DNA from: RGIG8748 sp045606045
GTDB taxonomy: Bacteria; Bacillota; Clostridia; UMGS1810
NCBI GenBank assembly: GCA_045606045.1
Contig: JAZURE010000052.1
Coordinates: forward strand, 1-8,723
DNA length: 8,723 bases
Reading direction: 5' to 3'
Shown: piece after piece, positions 1 to 6,989 of the stretch
Numbering within the stretch: position 1 is the stretch's first letter
Layout: every line of letters starts with the position of its first letter
Position numbers and translations under genes: made by a program
The notes under the pieces: generated by a model
What the model was told of the DNA's origin: nothing
Database searches by the model: none
Seen by the model: the letters and a program-made list of their open reading frames with translations, nothing else

Positions 1-1
1 T

Positions 2-166
2 ACATTTGATTATCCATATACCAACGGCTTTACTGAGGGATGTAACAACAAGATTAAAGTTTTAAAAAGAAATGCTTACGGATACCGTAATTTCGATAGA
101 TTCAGAAAAAGAATATTACATATGTTTAACTACAAAAAATCCAATATTGGAAAGGCGGCTGCATAA
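2..166 (+). pseudogene. ISL3-family transposase, C-terminal end (5' part outside window)
   Basis: The frame is open from the window edge to TAA at 164-166 and encodes 54 residues. It contains PYTNGFTEGCNNKIKVLKRN followed by a YGYRNFDRFRKRILHMF-like tail. This is the characteristic end of the DDE transposase domain of ISL3 elements, where the E of TEGCNNKIK is the last acidic catalytic residue of the DDE triad. Only the C-terminal part is visible, so it is not possible to say whether the whole transposase is intact outside the window. The last few residues (GKAAA) may be read from junction sequence, because IS110-type coding sequence begins almost immediately after the stop, leaving no room for a normal ISL3 terminal inverted repeat. 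The element is therefore probably a remnant. Family call is from remembered motifs. Confidence 0.8.
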
Positions 167-190
167 TGCTGCAACCGCCATTATGCTGCA
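154..190. repeat. Nested dyads and 8-bp direct repeat at the ISL3/IS110 junction
   Basis: Three small repeats overlap here. An imperfect dyad pairs 154-163 with 170-179 (9 of 10 bases). A perfect 8-bp dyad, GCATAATG at 161-168 with CATTATGC at 179-186, shares part of it. ATGCTGCA occurs directly repeated at 166-173 and 183-190. They straddle the ISL3 stop codon and the first IS110-like codons, so they mark the junction of the two transposase fragments. There is no T-run after them, so this does not look like a terminator. Confidence 0.5.
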
Positions 191-268
191 TTAGGTCATG
201 TAGCACATAAGCTGGTTCGTGTCATTCATAAAATGATGACCGATAATGTTGAGTTTGACTTAGCCTAA
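170..268 (+). pseudogene. IS110-family transposase, C-terminal remnant
   Basis: The frame running to TAA at 266-268 encodes CNRHYAALGHVAHKLVRVIH followed by KMMTDNVEFDLA. The pattern (A-L-G-x-V-A-x-K-L-x-R-x-I, then a short helix and D-N-x-x-F) is the usual extreme C-terminus of IS110/IS1111 (DEDD, Transposase_20) recombinases. There is no start codon, and the same frame is closed by the ISL3 stop at 164-166, so only about 32 codons of a protein that is normally around 400 residues survive. It is a decayed fragment, with the rest lost or replaced by the ISL3-derived sequence. The family assignment rests on this short stretch alone. Confidence 0.65.
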
Positions 269-296
269 GTCTTACCTTAACTATATTCAATTTTCA

Positions 297-318
297 AAAG
301 CATTTCAAAGAATGCTTT
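297..318 (-). terminator. Possible weak terminator of the minus-strand operon
   Basis: AAAGCATT at 297-304 and AATGCTTT at 311-318 form an 8-bp perfect stem with a 6-base loop. It lies about 47 bases beyond the MFS permease stop. Read on the minus strand, the stem is followed by TGAAAATT, with only a short T-run formed partly by the arm itself, so termination would be inefficient. It is the only hairpin seen between the permease and the transposase remnants. Confidence 0.35.
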
Positions 319-322
319 GTTT

Positions 323-346
323 GCTATACACTTTTTTAGCTATACA
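323..346. repeat. 8-bp direct repeat GCTATACA
   Basis: GCTATACA occurs at 323-330 and again at 339-346, separated by 8 T-rich bases. It lies between the decayed transposase tails and the permease stop codon. It could be a leftover of insertion or deletion events, but it is short enough to be chance in A/T-rich DNA. No other feature was found in 269-364 apart from the hairpin at 297-318. Confidence 0.3.
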
Positions 347-364
347 AAATTATTTAAAAAGTTT

Positions 365-1573
365 TCATTTTTCTATTGACAAATCATAGTTGGTCTCCTT
401 TGGCTTATTTATATTCCTCCACAAAGCGATAAACATAGCTATCATAAGTATGTAGCTTACAAATGCGAAAACAGGTAAAACACCTATTGAAAAATACTCA
501 ACCAGAATTCCCAGTAATATATGAGTCAGCACGCATCCCGTATATGCAAACGCAATTTCCATACCAATTACGCTTTGCGACATTCTTCTTCCTACAATAT
601 TTGGCGTAACAGAAAGAATCAAAGGATATACAGGACCATTTGCAAGTCCAAACACAAACATCAGAACATAGAGCGCAATTATATTCAAATTGAAGAGCAA
701 CATTAAGCAGACAGGTGCCAGAACAAAAATTGCCATCTTAACTAATTTGAGGCAATCCACCTTAATAGATAAAAAGGCTCCTGTAAGTCTTCCTACCGTC
801 ATTCCCGCATATAACACAGTAATGAGTGTTGCTGCTATCTCCGGTGAAATAGACCTTGAATCTGTGAAGAATGTACTTCCCCATACACCAAGCGAATACT
901 CCAATGCATTTGTTGCAGTTACTACAAGATAAAGGAGAACCGCTTTCTTATTCCTGAGTTGCTCTATAAATGATACGCTTACGACCTCAGCATTGTAATT
1001 ATCATCCGATTGTTTCTTTACAGTTTCAGCTTTTTTCCACAAGACCGCTGATGCCATAAGAACCATCCATACTCCAATCAGAATATAAAATGCGAGGAAA
1101 TACCCTTCACGCCAGTTGTTCTTTTGCGTTATTGCCATTGAAATCAACATAGGGCTTAAGATTGCACCCAAGCCGTAAAATCCGTGAAGCAGATTAAGAA
1201 AAACCGCCTTATATCTTGTGGCAAGATAGTTATTTAATGTGCTGTCGAGAGTTCCTGCGCAAAAGCCCATAGGAACAGACAAGAGACACAATGTCATAAA
1301 GCTCTTGCCAAGACCAAATCCAAGCACAGATACCGCCATAAAAACAAGCGAAAATATCAGCGTTTTAAATGTGCCAAGTCTTGATATAACCTTCGGTGAC
1401 AGCATACTTGCCAAGGCCGTAAAAAGTGATACCGCAATCGTAAGTATACTTACATACGATACAGGCACATCAAATTCCACATACATAAGAGGCCATGCTG
1501 CTCCTATAATGGAATCGGGCACACCTCGGCACAGAAAAACCAAATATGAAATCGCCAGTATTGTTACAATCAT
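365..1573 (-). CDS. MFS permease, probable sugar/oligosaccharide importer
   Basis: This 402-residue protein is almost entirely hydrophobic segments, consistent with 12 membrane helices in two halves of six. A polar cytoplasmic loop lies near residues 180-205 (rich in K, Q, D, N). Between helices 2 and 3, SPKVISRLGT (residues 59-68) is a degenerate form of the major facilitator loop motif. GVPDSIIGAAWP near the N-terminus and VGRLTGAFL in the second half resemble sugar-proton symporters of the FucP-like group. The ATG at 1573 is preceded by GGAGG (1582-1586) at 8-base spacing. It is the last gene of the operon, 29 bases after the hydrolase stop, so it probably brings the hydrolase substrate into the cell. 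The substrate cannot be deduced. Many carbohydrate loci with YesN-type regulators use ABC transporters instead, so an MFS carrier implies a small oligosaccharide or monosaccharide. An efflux role is less likely. Confidence 0.85.
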   Translation of the reverse strand: MIVTILAISYLVFLCRGVPDSIIGAAWPLMYVEFDVPVSYVSILTIAVSLFTALASMLSPKVISRLGTFKTLIFSLVFMAVSVLGFGLGKSFMTLCLLSVPMGFCAGTLDSTLNNYLATRYKAVFLNLLHGFYGLGAILSPMLISMAITQKNNWREGYFLAFYILIGVWMVLMASAVLWKKAETVKKQSDDNYNAEVVSVSFIEQLRNKKAVLLYLVVTATNALEYSLGVWGSTFFTDSRSISPEIAATLITVLYAGMTVGRLTGAFLSIKVDCLKLVKMAIFVLAPVCLMLLFNLNIIALYVLMFVFGLANGPVYPLILSVTPNIVGRRMSQSVIGMEIAFAYTGCVLTHILLGILVEYFSIGVLPVFAFVSYILMIAMFIALWRNINKPKETNYDLSIEK

Positions 1574-1602
1574 TTACTTATCCTCCGTTAATTTTATTAA
1601 AG

Positions 1603-4224
1603 CTACTGCAGTTGTTCTCCTTTTAATGTAACAGTGATTTTTGCGCGAGTAAATTCTTCATCTTCATCATGGAACAAGGCTATCTTACTCTTGCCTTCGG
1701 GAATTATAAATTCTCCCTCATATCGGGGCTTTTCTATGAGATTTCCTTTCCAATCCGTGATTACACATTCGTTTCCGTCAAAGCTGACAATTTGCTCTGC
1801 TTTAAGCTTAGTAAATATCTTAAATTCCGAAACAGCAGTTTTTATTGTGGGATTAATCCAGACGGGCTCAATGTGAGGTAAAAGCTTAATGTCCTTTAAC
1901 CGTATATTATCGGAGCCGTTAACCGATATATCTACACCCCATATTGCAGAGTAATTTATATTTACTCTGTAGTGATGATAGAAGTTCTGGAGGTCATTAT
2001 ATGTATTATAGCTAAGCTCTTTCCTCGGACAAACCTCATGGGCAAGAGAACCATTCTGAGGCTCATAAAATGCAAAATATCTCCAACCTGTAAAATTCAC
2101 TTTAATAAAGTGCAGACCGTTTTTTTGAGCGTTTGACGCAAAGTCTCGTATGCCGATGCTTACGATAGCGCCTGAATTATCACCACAGCACCATACACCG
2201 ATACCTCTGTTTCCTTTGGAATCCAACGGAGTATCAAATCTTATGATTTTGTTTTCTATAAAATCATCCTCTGAAAGAGAACAAAGAGTAATTGCATCAG
2301 GATTATCGTATTCCGATGCACTGCACAGTGCATCTATTCTGAAAGTTGCACTCTGGTGTGAAAACACATTATCACATTCAATAAAATCACCGTTGCGTTC
2401 AAAAGTTCCCTGAATATATTTTGCTTTAACAAGCTTGTTATCTTCCAGTATTGCTCCGTTTTCCGCTATCTTTAAATACTCTTTTGTTTTTGGAGTGGGT
2501 GAATTTATTTTTTTGTAATCTGCATATTTCTTCAGGATTTTGCAATATTCATGGGAACACGGCAAATCCTTGAGTTCATGAAAGAACCGCAGAAATGCCA
2601 GCGAAGATTCTGTAGAAAACACCTTTGCACAGAAATATTCCAAATCCTCACAGGACATTGGCTCATTTTGCCATAAATCTCCGTTTGGTGAATACTTGGG
2701 ATACAGGTTAATCCAGCCGAGTTCACCTGTAATACCCATTTTTTCTGCTGTTTCCATATTATAATTCATATGTGCATCCAGATACTGACGGTGTCCGTTT
2801 AAGGATTCATCAACCGCACCGTAGCGAGAGCGCGCATACCAGCTCCCTGTATATTGCGGATTATAACAGCAATCAAATACAGGCTCCCTTTCTAAATATT
2901 TATACATTTCCCTAATAAAGTCTACTGCGTGATACCACACATATTCCTCGCCCTCCAACACAAACGAGCCGTCCAAAGCATCCAGATACATATAATCTGC
3001 ACCGCACTCGTTATAGAATCGGGCAGTATTACGAGCGATTTCGTAGAAAAGCTCCGAGCCGACTTTTGCAAGAGGCAAAAGGAAATATTGTTTTAATTGA
3101 CGGACTTTTGCACCATGTTTATGAGAAGAGATTTTAGTACCGTAAGCGCCCCTCTCACAAGCCAAGAAGGAATTTTCGCCTACTTTTGTAAATTTTATAA
3201 TTTCATCATCTATCCAGAGGTATGGTGAATTTACAACCAAATATGCCTCATGCGGAGACATTCCTTCTGTGGTTTCATATACAAGAAGTTCTTTACTGTA
3301 TGTATCCATGTCTTCTTTAAGTGTAAATTCTCTGAGGGTATCTAGGTCCTTGTGCGGAATTGGTGTGACATAGCGGGAGTCGGGCACGAGGAAAAACGAA
3401 TACGCCTGGATACCTACAAGAATACCTTCCTCATGAAAGCGGTCCACAACCTCTTTGAAATCTTCCATACCGCGAGCGAATATATTTTCATCAAATTCAA
3501 ATTCGCCCTGCTTATAATGACCATAGTGATGCAGGGTTATCTGGTCTATTGAAAAGCGTCTAAGAGAATCTATAACATCATCTATGTTTTCCATAGTAAC
3601 AGTTTCATTAAAAACCGTATATATTCCCTTTGCCTGTTTCTTTACATTCTCTGCATATGCTCCACCGTTGTATGATATCGGAAGTTCACCCTTTGGTATA
3701 TCCTCTATGACTCTTTTTTGAATTTCACAAAGCATGTCCTTAGGTGCACCGATGACTGCAGCCTTTGACGAATATGGGCTCCGATTTGTTGAATATAATC
3801 CTATATGAGGATACGCACTTGCTCTTAATGTTCTGTTATATCCGGGATGCTCCTCCATCTTGGTAGAAAGCGTCATTCCCATAAGACATCCGCAATACAT
3901 TTCGTGTTCGATTAGTTCAATGTTGACATAAGAAACAGAAAGAAAATCCTCACAAGATATATGCTTTAATGTAAAAGTGATAAATTCGCTGTTTGTTTCA
4001 ACAAGGATTTTCGATGATGTGCCATCTGCAAATTTAATTGTCAGTTCATTATTGGTGAGCGATGCAAAAACAGACGGTATCTTCTCCGTGTTGCTATTTG
4101 TAATATATGCAAAGGGTGAAGGCAAAACCAAATTGTCACCCTTATTAACTGCAAATGATAAGTTTTGTCCTTCACTGGTAATTATATATTCAACATATTC
4201 CGTCTTAAATGATATGTTGCTCAT
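1603..4224 (-). CDS. Putative cytoplasmic TIM-barrel glycoside hydrolase, unrecognised family
   Basis: The protein is 873 residues long when started at 4224. That ATG overlaps the regulator's TGA (ATGA) and is preceded by AGGAGA at 7-base spacing. An in-frame ATG at 4341 lies inside the regulator gene and is rejected. No signal peptide or membrane segment is visible. Residues 1-185 look like a beta-sandwich. Residues about 200-560 resemble a TIM barrel: an ITLHHYGHY strand (229-237), GILVGIQAYSFF (267-278), and GADYMYLDALDG (408-419). In the last, D415 and D418 sit at the end of a strand, as the nucleophile does in alpha-galactosidase-like and GH31-like barrels. Residues 600-785 (VNFTGWRYFAFYE at 709-721) resemble a carbohydrate-binding jelly roll, and 795-870 a small beta-domain. 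The regulator and permease neighbours support a role in oligosaccharide breakdown. I do not recognise the exact family, and the catalytic assignment is inferred. Confidence 0.65.
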   Translation of the reverse strand: MSNISFKTEYVEYIITSEGQNLSFAVNKGDNLVLPSPFAYITNSNTEKIPSVFASLTNNELTIKFADGTSSKILVETNSEFITFTLKHISCEDFLSVSYVNIELIEHEMYCGCLMGMTLSTKMEEHPGYNRTLRASAYPHIGLYSTNRSPYSSKAAVIGAPKDMLCEIQKRVIEDIPKGELPISYNGGAYAENVKKQAKGIYTVFNETVTMENIDDVIDSLRRFSIDQITLHHYGHYKQGEFEFDENIFARGMEDFKEVVDRFHEEGILVGIQAYSFFLVPDSRYVTPIPHKDLDTLREFTLKEDMDTYSKELLVYETTEGMSPHEAYLVVNSPYLWIDDEIIKFTKVGENSFLACERGAYGTKISSHKHGAKVRQLKQYFLLPLAKVGSELFYEIARNTARFYNECGADYMYLDALDGSFVLEGEEYVWYHAVDFIREMYKYLEREPVFDCCYNPQYTGSWYARSRYGAVDESLNGHRQYLDAHMNYNMETAEKMGITGELGWINLYPKYSPNGDLWQNEPMSCEDLEYFCAKVFSTESSLAFLRFFHELKDLPCSHEYCKILKKYADYKKINSPTPKTKEYLKIAENGAILEDNKLVKAKYIQGTFERNGDFIECDNVFSHQSATFRIDALCSASEYDNPDAITLCSLSEDDFIENKIIRFDTPLDSKGNRGIGVWCCGDNSGAIVSIGIRDFASNAQKNGLHFIKVNFTGWRYFAFYEPQNGSLAHEVCPRKELSYNTYNDLQNFYHHYRVNINYSAIWGVDISVNGSDNIRLKDIKLLPHIEPVWINPTIKTAVSEFKIFTKLKAEQIVSFDGNECVITDWKGNLIEKPRYEGEFIIPEGKSKIALFHDEDEEFTRAKITVTLKGEQLQ

Positions 4225-5450
4225 TTTTTGTCTCCTGACTGTTTTTGGTTTTTGCCTTTGTACTCCATAGGTGTTAAACCATAGTGGTTTTTGAATTTTT
4301 TGTAGAAATATCCCAGATGACTGTAGCCTACCATATTGCATACATCCAATACAGAAAGGGTTTCATCTTTAACAAGTATGCTTGCTGCTTCTTCCATTCG
4401 AAGTGTTGAAAGATAATCTATAAACTTTTCGCCTGTTTTCATCTTAAAGTATGAACTGAAGTAGTTTGGCGACATAAAGACCTCCCGTGCCACATCGTTT
4501 AACACTATGTTTTCTGAAAGGTGCTTTTTCATATATGCTATTGCGGTATCTATTACATCGCTGTTTACATCCTTGTCCATAGCATCCTTTAATTCATCAT
4601 CCACCCACTCAACATTTACAAGCTCAAGGACAGAATTATAGCTCTTGCAGGATTTTATGGTAATTTCCGCGCCAAGTGCCATTTGAAACCCGTTTGATAT
4701 ATCGGATATAAATTTATTTACAGTATCGGAATTGCTGTCTGTACTTTCTATGACAATCCATGTAACATTTGTATACGAATGAACTACAAAAGAAAAATAA
4801 GAATTATCCTTACAGAATGGATGCAAATTACCCATTGCATTATAAACCTGCATTGAGTTATACTTGGAAATGTTCTTTAAAAATTCGGAGAACTGCTTTA
4901 TCTGAAAAACACAGAAGGTACACATTGCCTTCTCGGGTTGAATGTTTATGCCTATTTTTTCAAAGCTTTTTTCTACATCTTCTACGCTTTCTATATTTCC
5001 GCACAAAAGCTCAAAGAAAAACTGCATACGGAAATAAGTATCCTCCGATGTGGAAAACTCTGTCTGATTTTCATCCGCATCCTGAGAAATCCTTTTTAAT
5101 ACGCTTATTACAGAGTCGTATTTCAAAGGCTTGGTAATATAGTCTACCACATTCTTGTATCTTAACGCCTTTTGGGCATACTCGAAATCTCTGTATGCGC
5201 TTATGAGGATTACTTTGATAAAAGGCTGCTCCCTGTCGCATATATCTACAATTTCCAGTCCGTCGAGACCTGGCATGTATATATCGGTAATAATTACATC
5301 CACAGGGTTGTTGCGCACATAATCCATGGCGTCGGTACTCGAAGAAAAGACCTTAGCGTCCTCGTATCCGCACTCTGCCCAGGGGATTAACTTCTGCCAC
5401 GCAAAAAGACTGGTTTCATCATCATCTATAAAAACAACTTTTAATGCCAT
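4221..5450 (-). CDS. Two-component response regulator, receiver plus AraC-type DNA-binding domain (YesN-like)
   Basis: The 409-residue protein begins with a receiver domain (about 3-122). The acidic cluster D9-D11, the phospho-acceptor D56 in VDVIITDIYMPG, S84 and K107 in YITKPL are all present, so it should be phosphorylatable. A middle region of unknown fold (about 130-295) follows. The C-terminus (about 299-400) is an AraC/XylS domain with two helix-turn-helix units, including VAREVFMSPNYFSSYFK and MVGYSHLGYFYKKFKNHYG-LTPMEY. Length is somewhat below the roughly 500 residues common for YesN proteins. The ATG at 5450 follows GGGGGAGG at 6-base spacing. No cognate histidine kinase is in the window. 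It is the first gene of its operon, and its stop overlaps the hydrolase start, so the two are translationally coupled. It most likely activates both its own operon and the divergent one through the tandem sites in 5519-5643. Confidence 0.9.
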   Translation of the reverse strand: MALKVVFIDDDETSLFAWQKLIPWAECGYEDAKVFSSSTDAMDYVRNNPVDVIITDIYMPGLDGLEIVDICDREQPFIKVILISAYRDFEYAQKALRYKNVVDYITKPLKYDSVISVLKRISQDADENQTEFSTSEDTYFRMQFFFELLCGNIESVEDVEKSFEKIGINIQPEKAMCTFCVFQIKQFSEFLKNISKYNSMQVYNAMGNLHPFCKDNSYFSFVVHSYTNVTWIVIESTDSNSDTVNKFISDISNGFQMALGAEITIKSCKSYNSVLELVNVEWVDDELKDAMDKDVNSDVIDTAIAYMKKHLSENIVLNDVAREVFMSPNYFSSYFKMKTGEKFIDYLSTLRMEEAASILVKDETLSVLDVCNMVGYSHLGYFYKKFKNHYGLTPMEYKGKNQKQSGDKK

Positions 5451-5485
5451 ACAAATCCTCCCCCATTTTCACATTTTCCAAATTA

Positions 5486-5514
5486 ATTCTACCAAAAAAG
5501 TTTTCCCCTGTAAA
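5486..5514 (-). promoter_or_regulatory. Promoter of the regulator-hydrolase-permease operon
   Basis: On the minus strand, TTTACA (5514-5509) is separated by exactly 17 bp from TAGAAT (5491-5486). Each hexamer matches the sigma-A consensus at five of six positions. Transcription would start near 5479, leaving a leader of about 29 bases that contains the GGGGGAGG ribosome binding site. The call rests on consensus match and position only. Confidence 0.6.
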
Positions 5515-5518
5515 TACA

Positions 5519-5529
5519 CATTATTCCAA
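5519..5529 (-). promoter_or_regulatory. Candidate regulator site, proximal to minus-strand promoter
   Basis: Read on the minus strand this is TTGGAATAATG, matching TCGTAAGAATG at 8 of 11 positions. It is the most degenerate of the four copies. It lies 4 bp upstream of the -35 hexamer and is centred about 45 bases before the predicted start of transcription, the position at which an AraC-type activator touches RNA polymerase. On sequence alone it is weak. Its value comes from mirroring the layout at 5611-5643. Confidence 0.4.
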
Positions 5530-5535
5530 TATACC

Positions 5536-5580
5536 ATGTCACATTCTTACGAGAAAAAGATAAAAAAGCAATTATGACAT
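5536..5580. repeat. Widely spaced inverted hexamers ATGTCA / TGACAT
   Basis: ATGTCA at 5536-5541 and TGACAT at 5575-5580 are inverted copies 33 bp apart in the divergent intergenic region. They could form a looped operator for a second regulator, but six-base arms at this distance are also expected by chance. Confidence 0.2.
5542..5552 (-). promoter_or_regulatory. Candidate regulator site, distal to minus-strand promoter
   Basis: Read on the minus strand this is TCGTAAGAATG, the copy used here as reference for the motif. It is 23 bp upstream of the degenerate copy at 5519-5529, in the same orientation, and centred near -68 of the predicted minus-strand start. The copies at 5611-5621 and 5633-5643 on the other strand each match it at 10 of 11 positions. 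Confidence 0.5.
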
Positions 5581-5610
5581 CGGATATATGGTTGAAAAAG
5601 AAAATAAAAT

Positions 5611-5621
5611 TCGTATGAATG
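5611..5621 (+). promoter_or_regulatory. Candidate regulator site, distal to plus-strand promoter
   Basis: TCGTATGAATG matches the reference motif TCGTAAGAATG at 10 of 11 positions. It is the outer half of a tandem pair with 5633-5643, start to start 22 bp (two helical turns), centred about 67 bases before the predicted plus-strand start. Tandem same-orientation half-sites of this spacing are typical for AraC-family proteins. Confidence 0.55.
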
Positions 5622-5632
5622 TAGGTACAAAA

Positions 5633-5643
5633 TCATAAGAATG
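5633..5643 (+). promoter_or_regulatory. Candidate regulator site, proximal to plus-strand promoter
   Basis: TCATAAGAATG matches the reference motif at 10 of 11 positions. It ends 4 bp before the -35 hexamer at 5648 and is centred near -45 of the predicted start. This is the expected position for an activator contacting RNA polymerase. It pairs with the copy at 5611-5621. Confidence 0.55.
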
Positions 5644-5647
5644 CGCA

Positions 5648-5676
5648 TTTACATTTATGTATTATCATGTTAATAT
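5648..5676 (+). promoter_or_regulatory. Promoter of the esterase-GH28 operon
   Basis: TTTACA (5648-5653) is followed after 17 bp by TAATAT (5671-5676). A TG at 5668-5669 makes it an extended -10. The predicted start is near 5683, giving a leader of about 23 bases with the GAGGAGG ribosome binding site at 5691-5697. The -10 matches consensus at only four of six positions, consistent with a promoter that needs an activator. Confidence 0.55.
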
Positions 5677-5705
5677 ATGAGCAAAATACAGAGGAGGTCT
5701 TACAT

Positions 5706-6935
5706 ATGGCTGTAATAAACGAAAACACAACAAATGTGACAAAATATGAACTTATGAGTAAGCTTACCGACCCTTTCTTGTTTAATGACGGTACAAGGGT
5801 TTCGTCCACGGAAGATTGGAAAAAAAGACGGAAAGAACTATACGAAAAAACAGTCAACCTTCAATTTGGCGGCATGCCCCCCGAACCCGAATTCTTGGAG
5901 GTTGAGCCTCTTTGCTACGGAACAATAAACATATTCCGCATAAAAACAGGCACAAGAAAAATGCCTGTAACAATGGATATGTACCTTTTTAAAGCATGTT
6001 CAAAATCCAATAACGCACCTGTTGTAATAACAGGCGATATGTGCTTTGTCCGTATGTTTAACGCCCAAATGATAAAAACCATAACAGATGCCGACATAAA
6101 CCTTGTAATGTTTAACCGCACAGAGCTTGCGCCCGATGTTTGTGATGTCGATTTAAAAAATCTTAACACCACCGAAAGCGGTGAATACATGCTCGGCAAC
6201 GAAACATGGCAAAAGCTTATAACAGGTAACTGCGGAGGACAAATCAAAAATACATATCCTGACTGTGAATTCAGTGCAATATCAGCATGGGCATGGGGCT
6301 ATTCTAGATGCGTGGATGCTCTCGAAATTCTCGGCAATGTGGATTTGAACCTTATAACCTTTATGGGACACTCAAGAGGTGCAAAAACTGCGGCACTTGC
6401 AGGTATAGTGGACGAAAGAGCCTCTATCGTTAATGCCAATGCCACCTGCTGCGGAGGAAACAGCGGATACAGAATATATACAGAAGCTACCAAAGAAGAC
6501 GGAACAATGGGCTGGAGCGAAAGACTTGACAACTTGTTTTGTCACTTCCCTGCATGGATGGGAAAGGGACTTAAAGAGTACATAGGCAGAGAGGGAGATA
6601 TGCCCTTTGACTCCCACGAATTCAAAGCCATGATAGCTCCGCGAATACTTTTTGTATCTGAGGGCGCCCACGATATATGGGCAAATCCCGTAGGTACATG
6701 GCAGACGAGCGAAGCTGCCAGAGAGGTATATAAATTCTTAGGCTGTGAGGAAAATATGTACTGGTATTTCCGCGAAGGCGGTCATAACCAGACACCCGAA
6801 GACCTCAGTCAGCTTGTAAACATAATAAACCATGTACGAAATGGTGAAGAAATAAATGATAAATTCTTTAAAAGACCTTTTAAATATATAGAGCCTGCAT
6901 GGGACTGGGAAACTCCCAAAAATAATTCGCTTTAA
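5706..6935 (+). CDS. Alpha/beta hydrolase resembling CE15 glucuronoyl esterases, cytoplasmic
   Basis: The protein is 409 residues when started at 5706, where GAGGAGG (5691-5697) sits 8 bases upstream. An in-frame ATG at 5667 would place that site inside the coding sequence and is rejected. The nucleophile motif is GHSRGAKTAALAG with S223. The adjacent Arg and nearby Lys (R224, K227) are typical of CE15 glucuronoyl methylesterases, as are the following DERASIVNAN strand and a CCGGNSGYR loop (248-256). Further on, AHDIWANPVGTW (321-332) and EGGHNQ (357-362) match the CE15 C-terminal acid and His regions, so S223-D323-H360 is the likely triad. The usual Glu after the second of these strands appears to be Thr (T247). 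No signal peptide is visible, whereas characterised CE15 enzymes are mostly exported. The partner GH28 gene starts 54 bases later in the same operon. The family is fairly secure; the substrate (glucuronate or galacturonate ester, or acetyl group) is inferred. Confidence 0.75.
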   Translation: MAVINENTTNVTKYELMSKLTDPFLFNDGTRVSSTEDWKKRRKELYEKTVNLQFGGMPPEPEFLEVEPLCYGTINIFRIKTGTRKMPVTMDMYLFKACSKSNNAPVVITGDMCFVRMFNAQMIKTITDADINLVMFNRTELAPDVCDVDLKNLNTTESGEYMLGNETWQKLITGNCGGQIKNTYPDCEFSAISAWAWGYSRCVDALEILGNVDLNLITFMGHSRGAKTAALAGIVDERASIVNANATCCGGNSGYRIYTEATKEDGTMGWSERLDNLFCHFPAWMGKGLKEYIGREGDMPFDSHEFKAMIAPRILFVSEGAHDIWANPVGTWQTSEAAREVYKFLGCEENMYWYFREGGHNQTPEDLSQLVNIINHVRNGEEINDKFFKRPFKYIEPAWDWETPKNNSL

Positions 6936-6989
6936 ACAGCATAATATGACATAAAAGCAAAGTCGTAATTACAGGAGGTGAAGTTTTAA

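Noticed and set aside
4225..4341. N-terminal extension of the hydrolase from an upstream in-frame ATG at 4341
   Set aside because: It would overlap the regulator's AraC domain by 117 bases, has a low-complexity K/Q-rich sequence and no ribosome binding site. The ATG at 4224 has AGGAGA at 7-base spacing and an ATGA overlap.
4769..5137. 122-codon plus-strand open frame
   Set aside because: It is antisense to the well-supported response regulator, without a ribosome binding site and with an unstructured composition. The other antisense frames within the five genes were dismissed for the same reasons.
5533..5647. Possible small RNA or riboswitch in the divergent intergenic region
   Set aside because: No stable extended hairpins or terminator are seen, the predicted leaders are only 23-29 bases, and the repeats are better explained as protein-binding sites.
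5667..5705. Earlier start (ATG 5667) for the esterase gene
   Set aside because: The GAGGAGG ribosome binding site would then be translated as coding sequence, and the start would lie inside the predicted promoter. The ATG at 5706 has ideal spacing.
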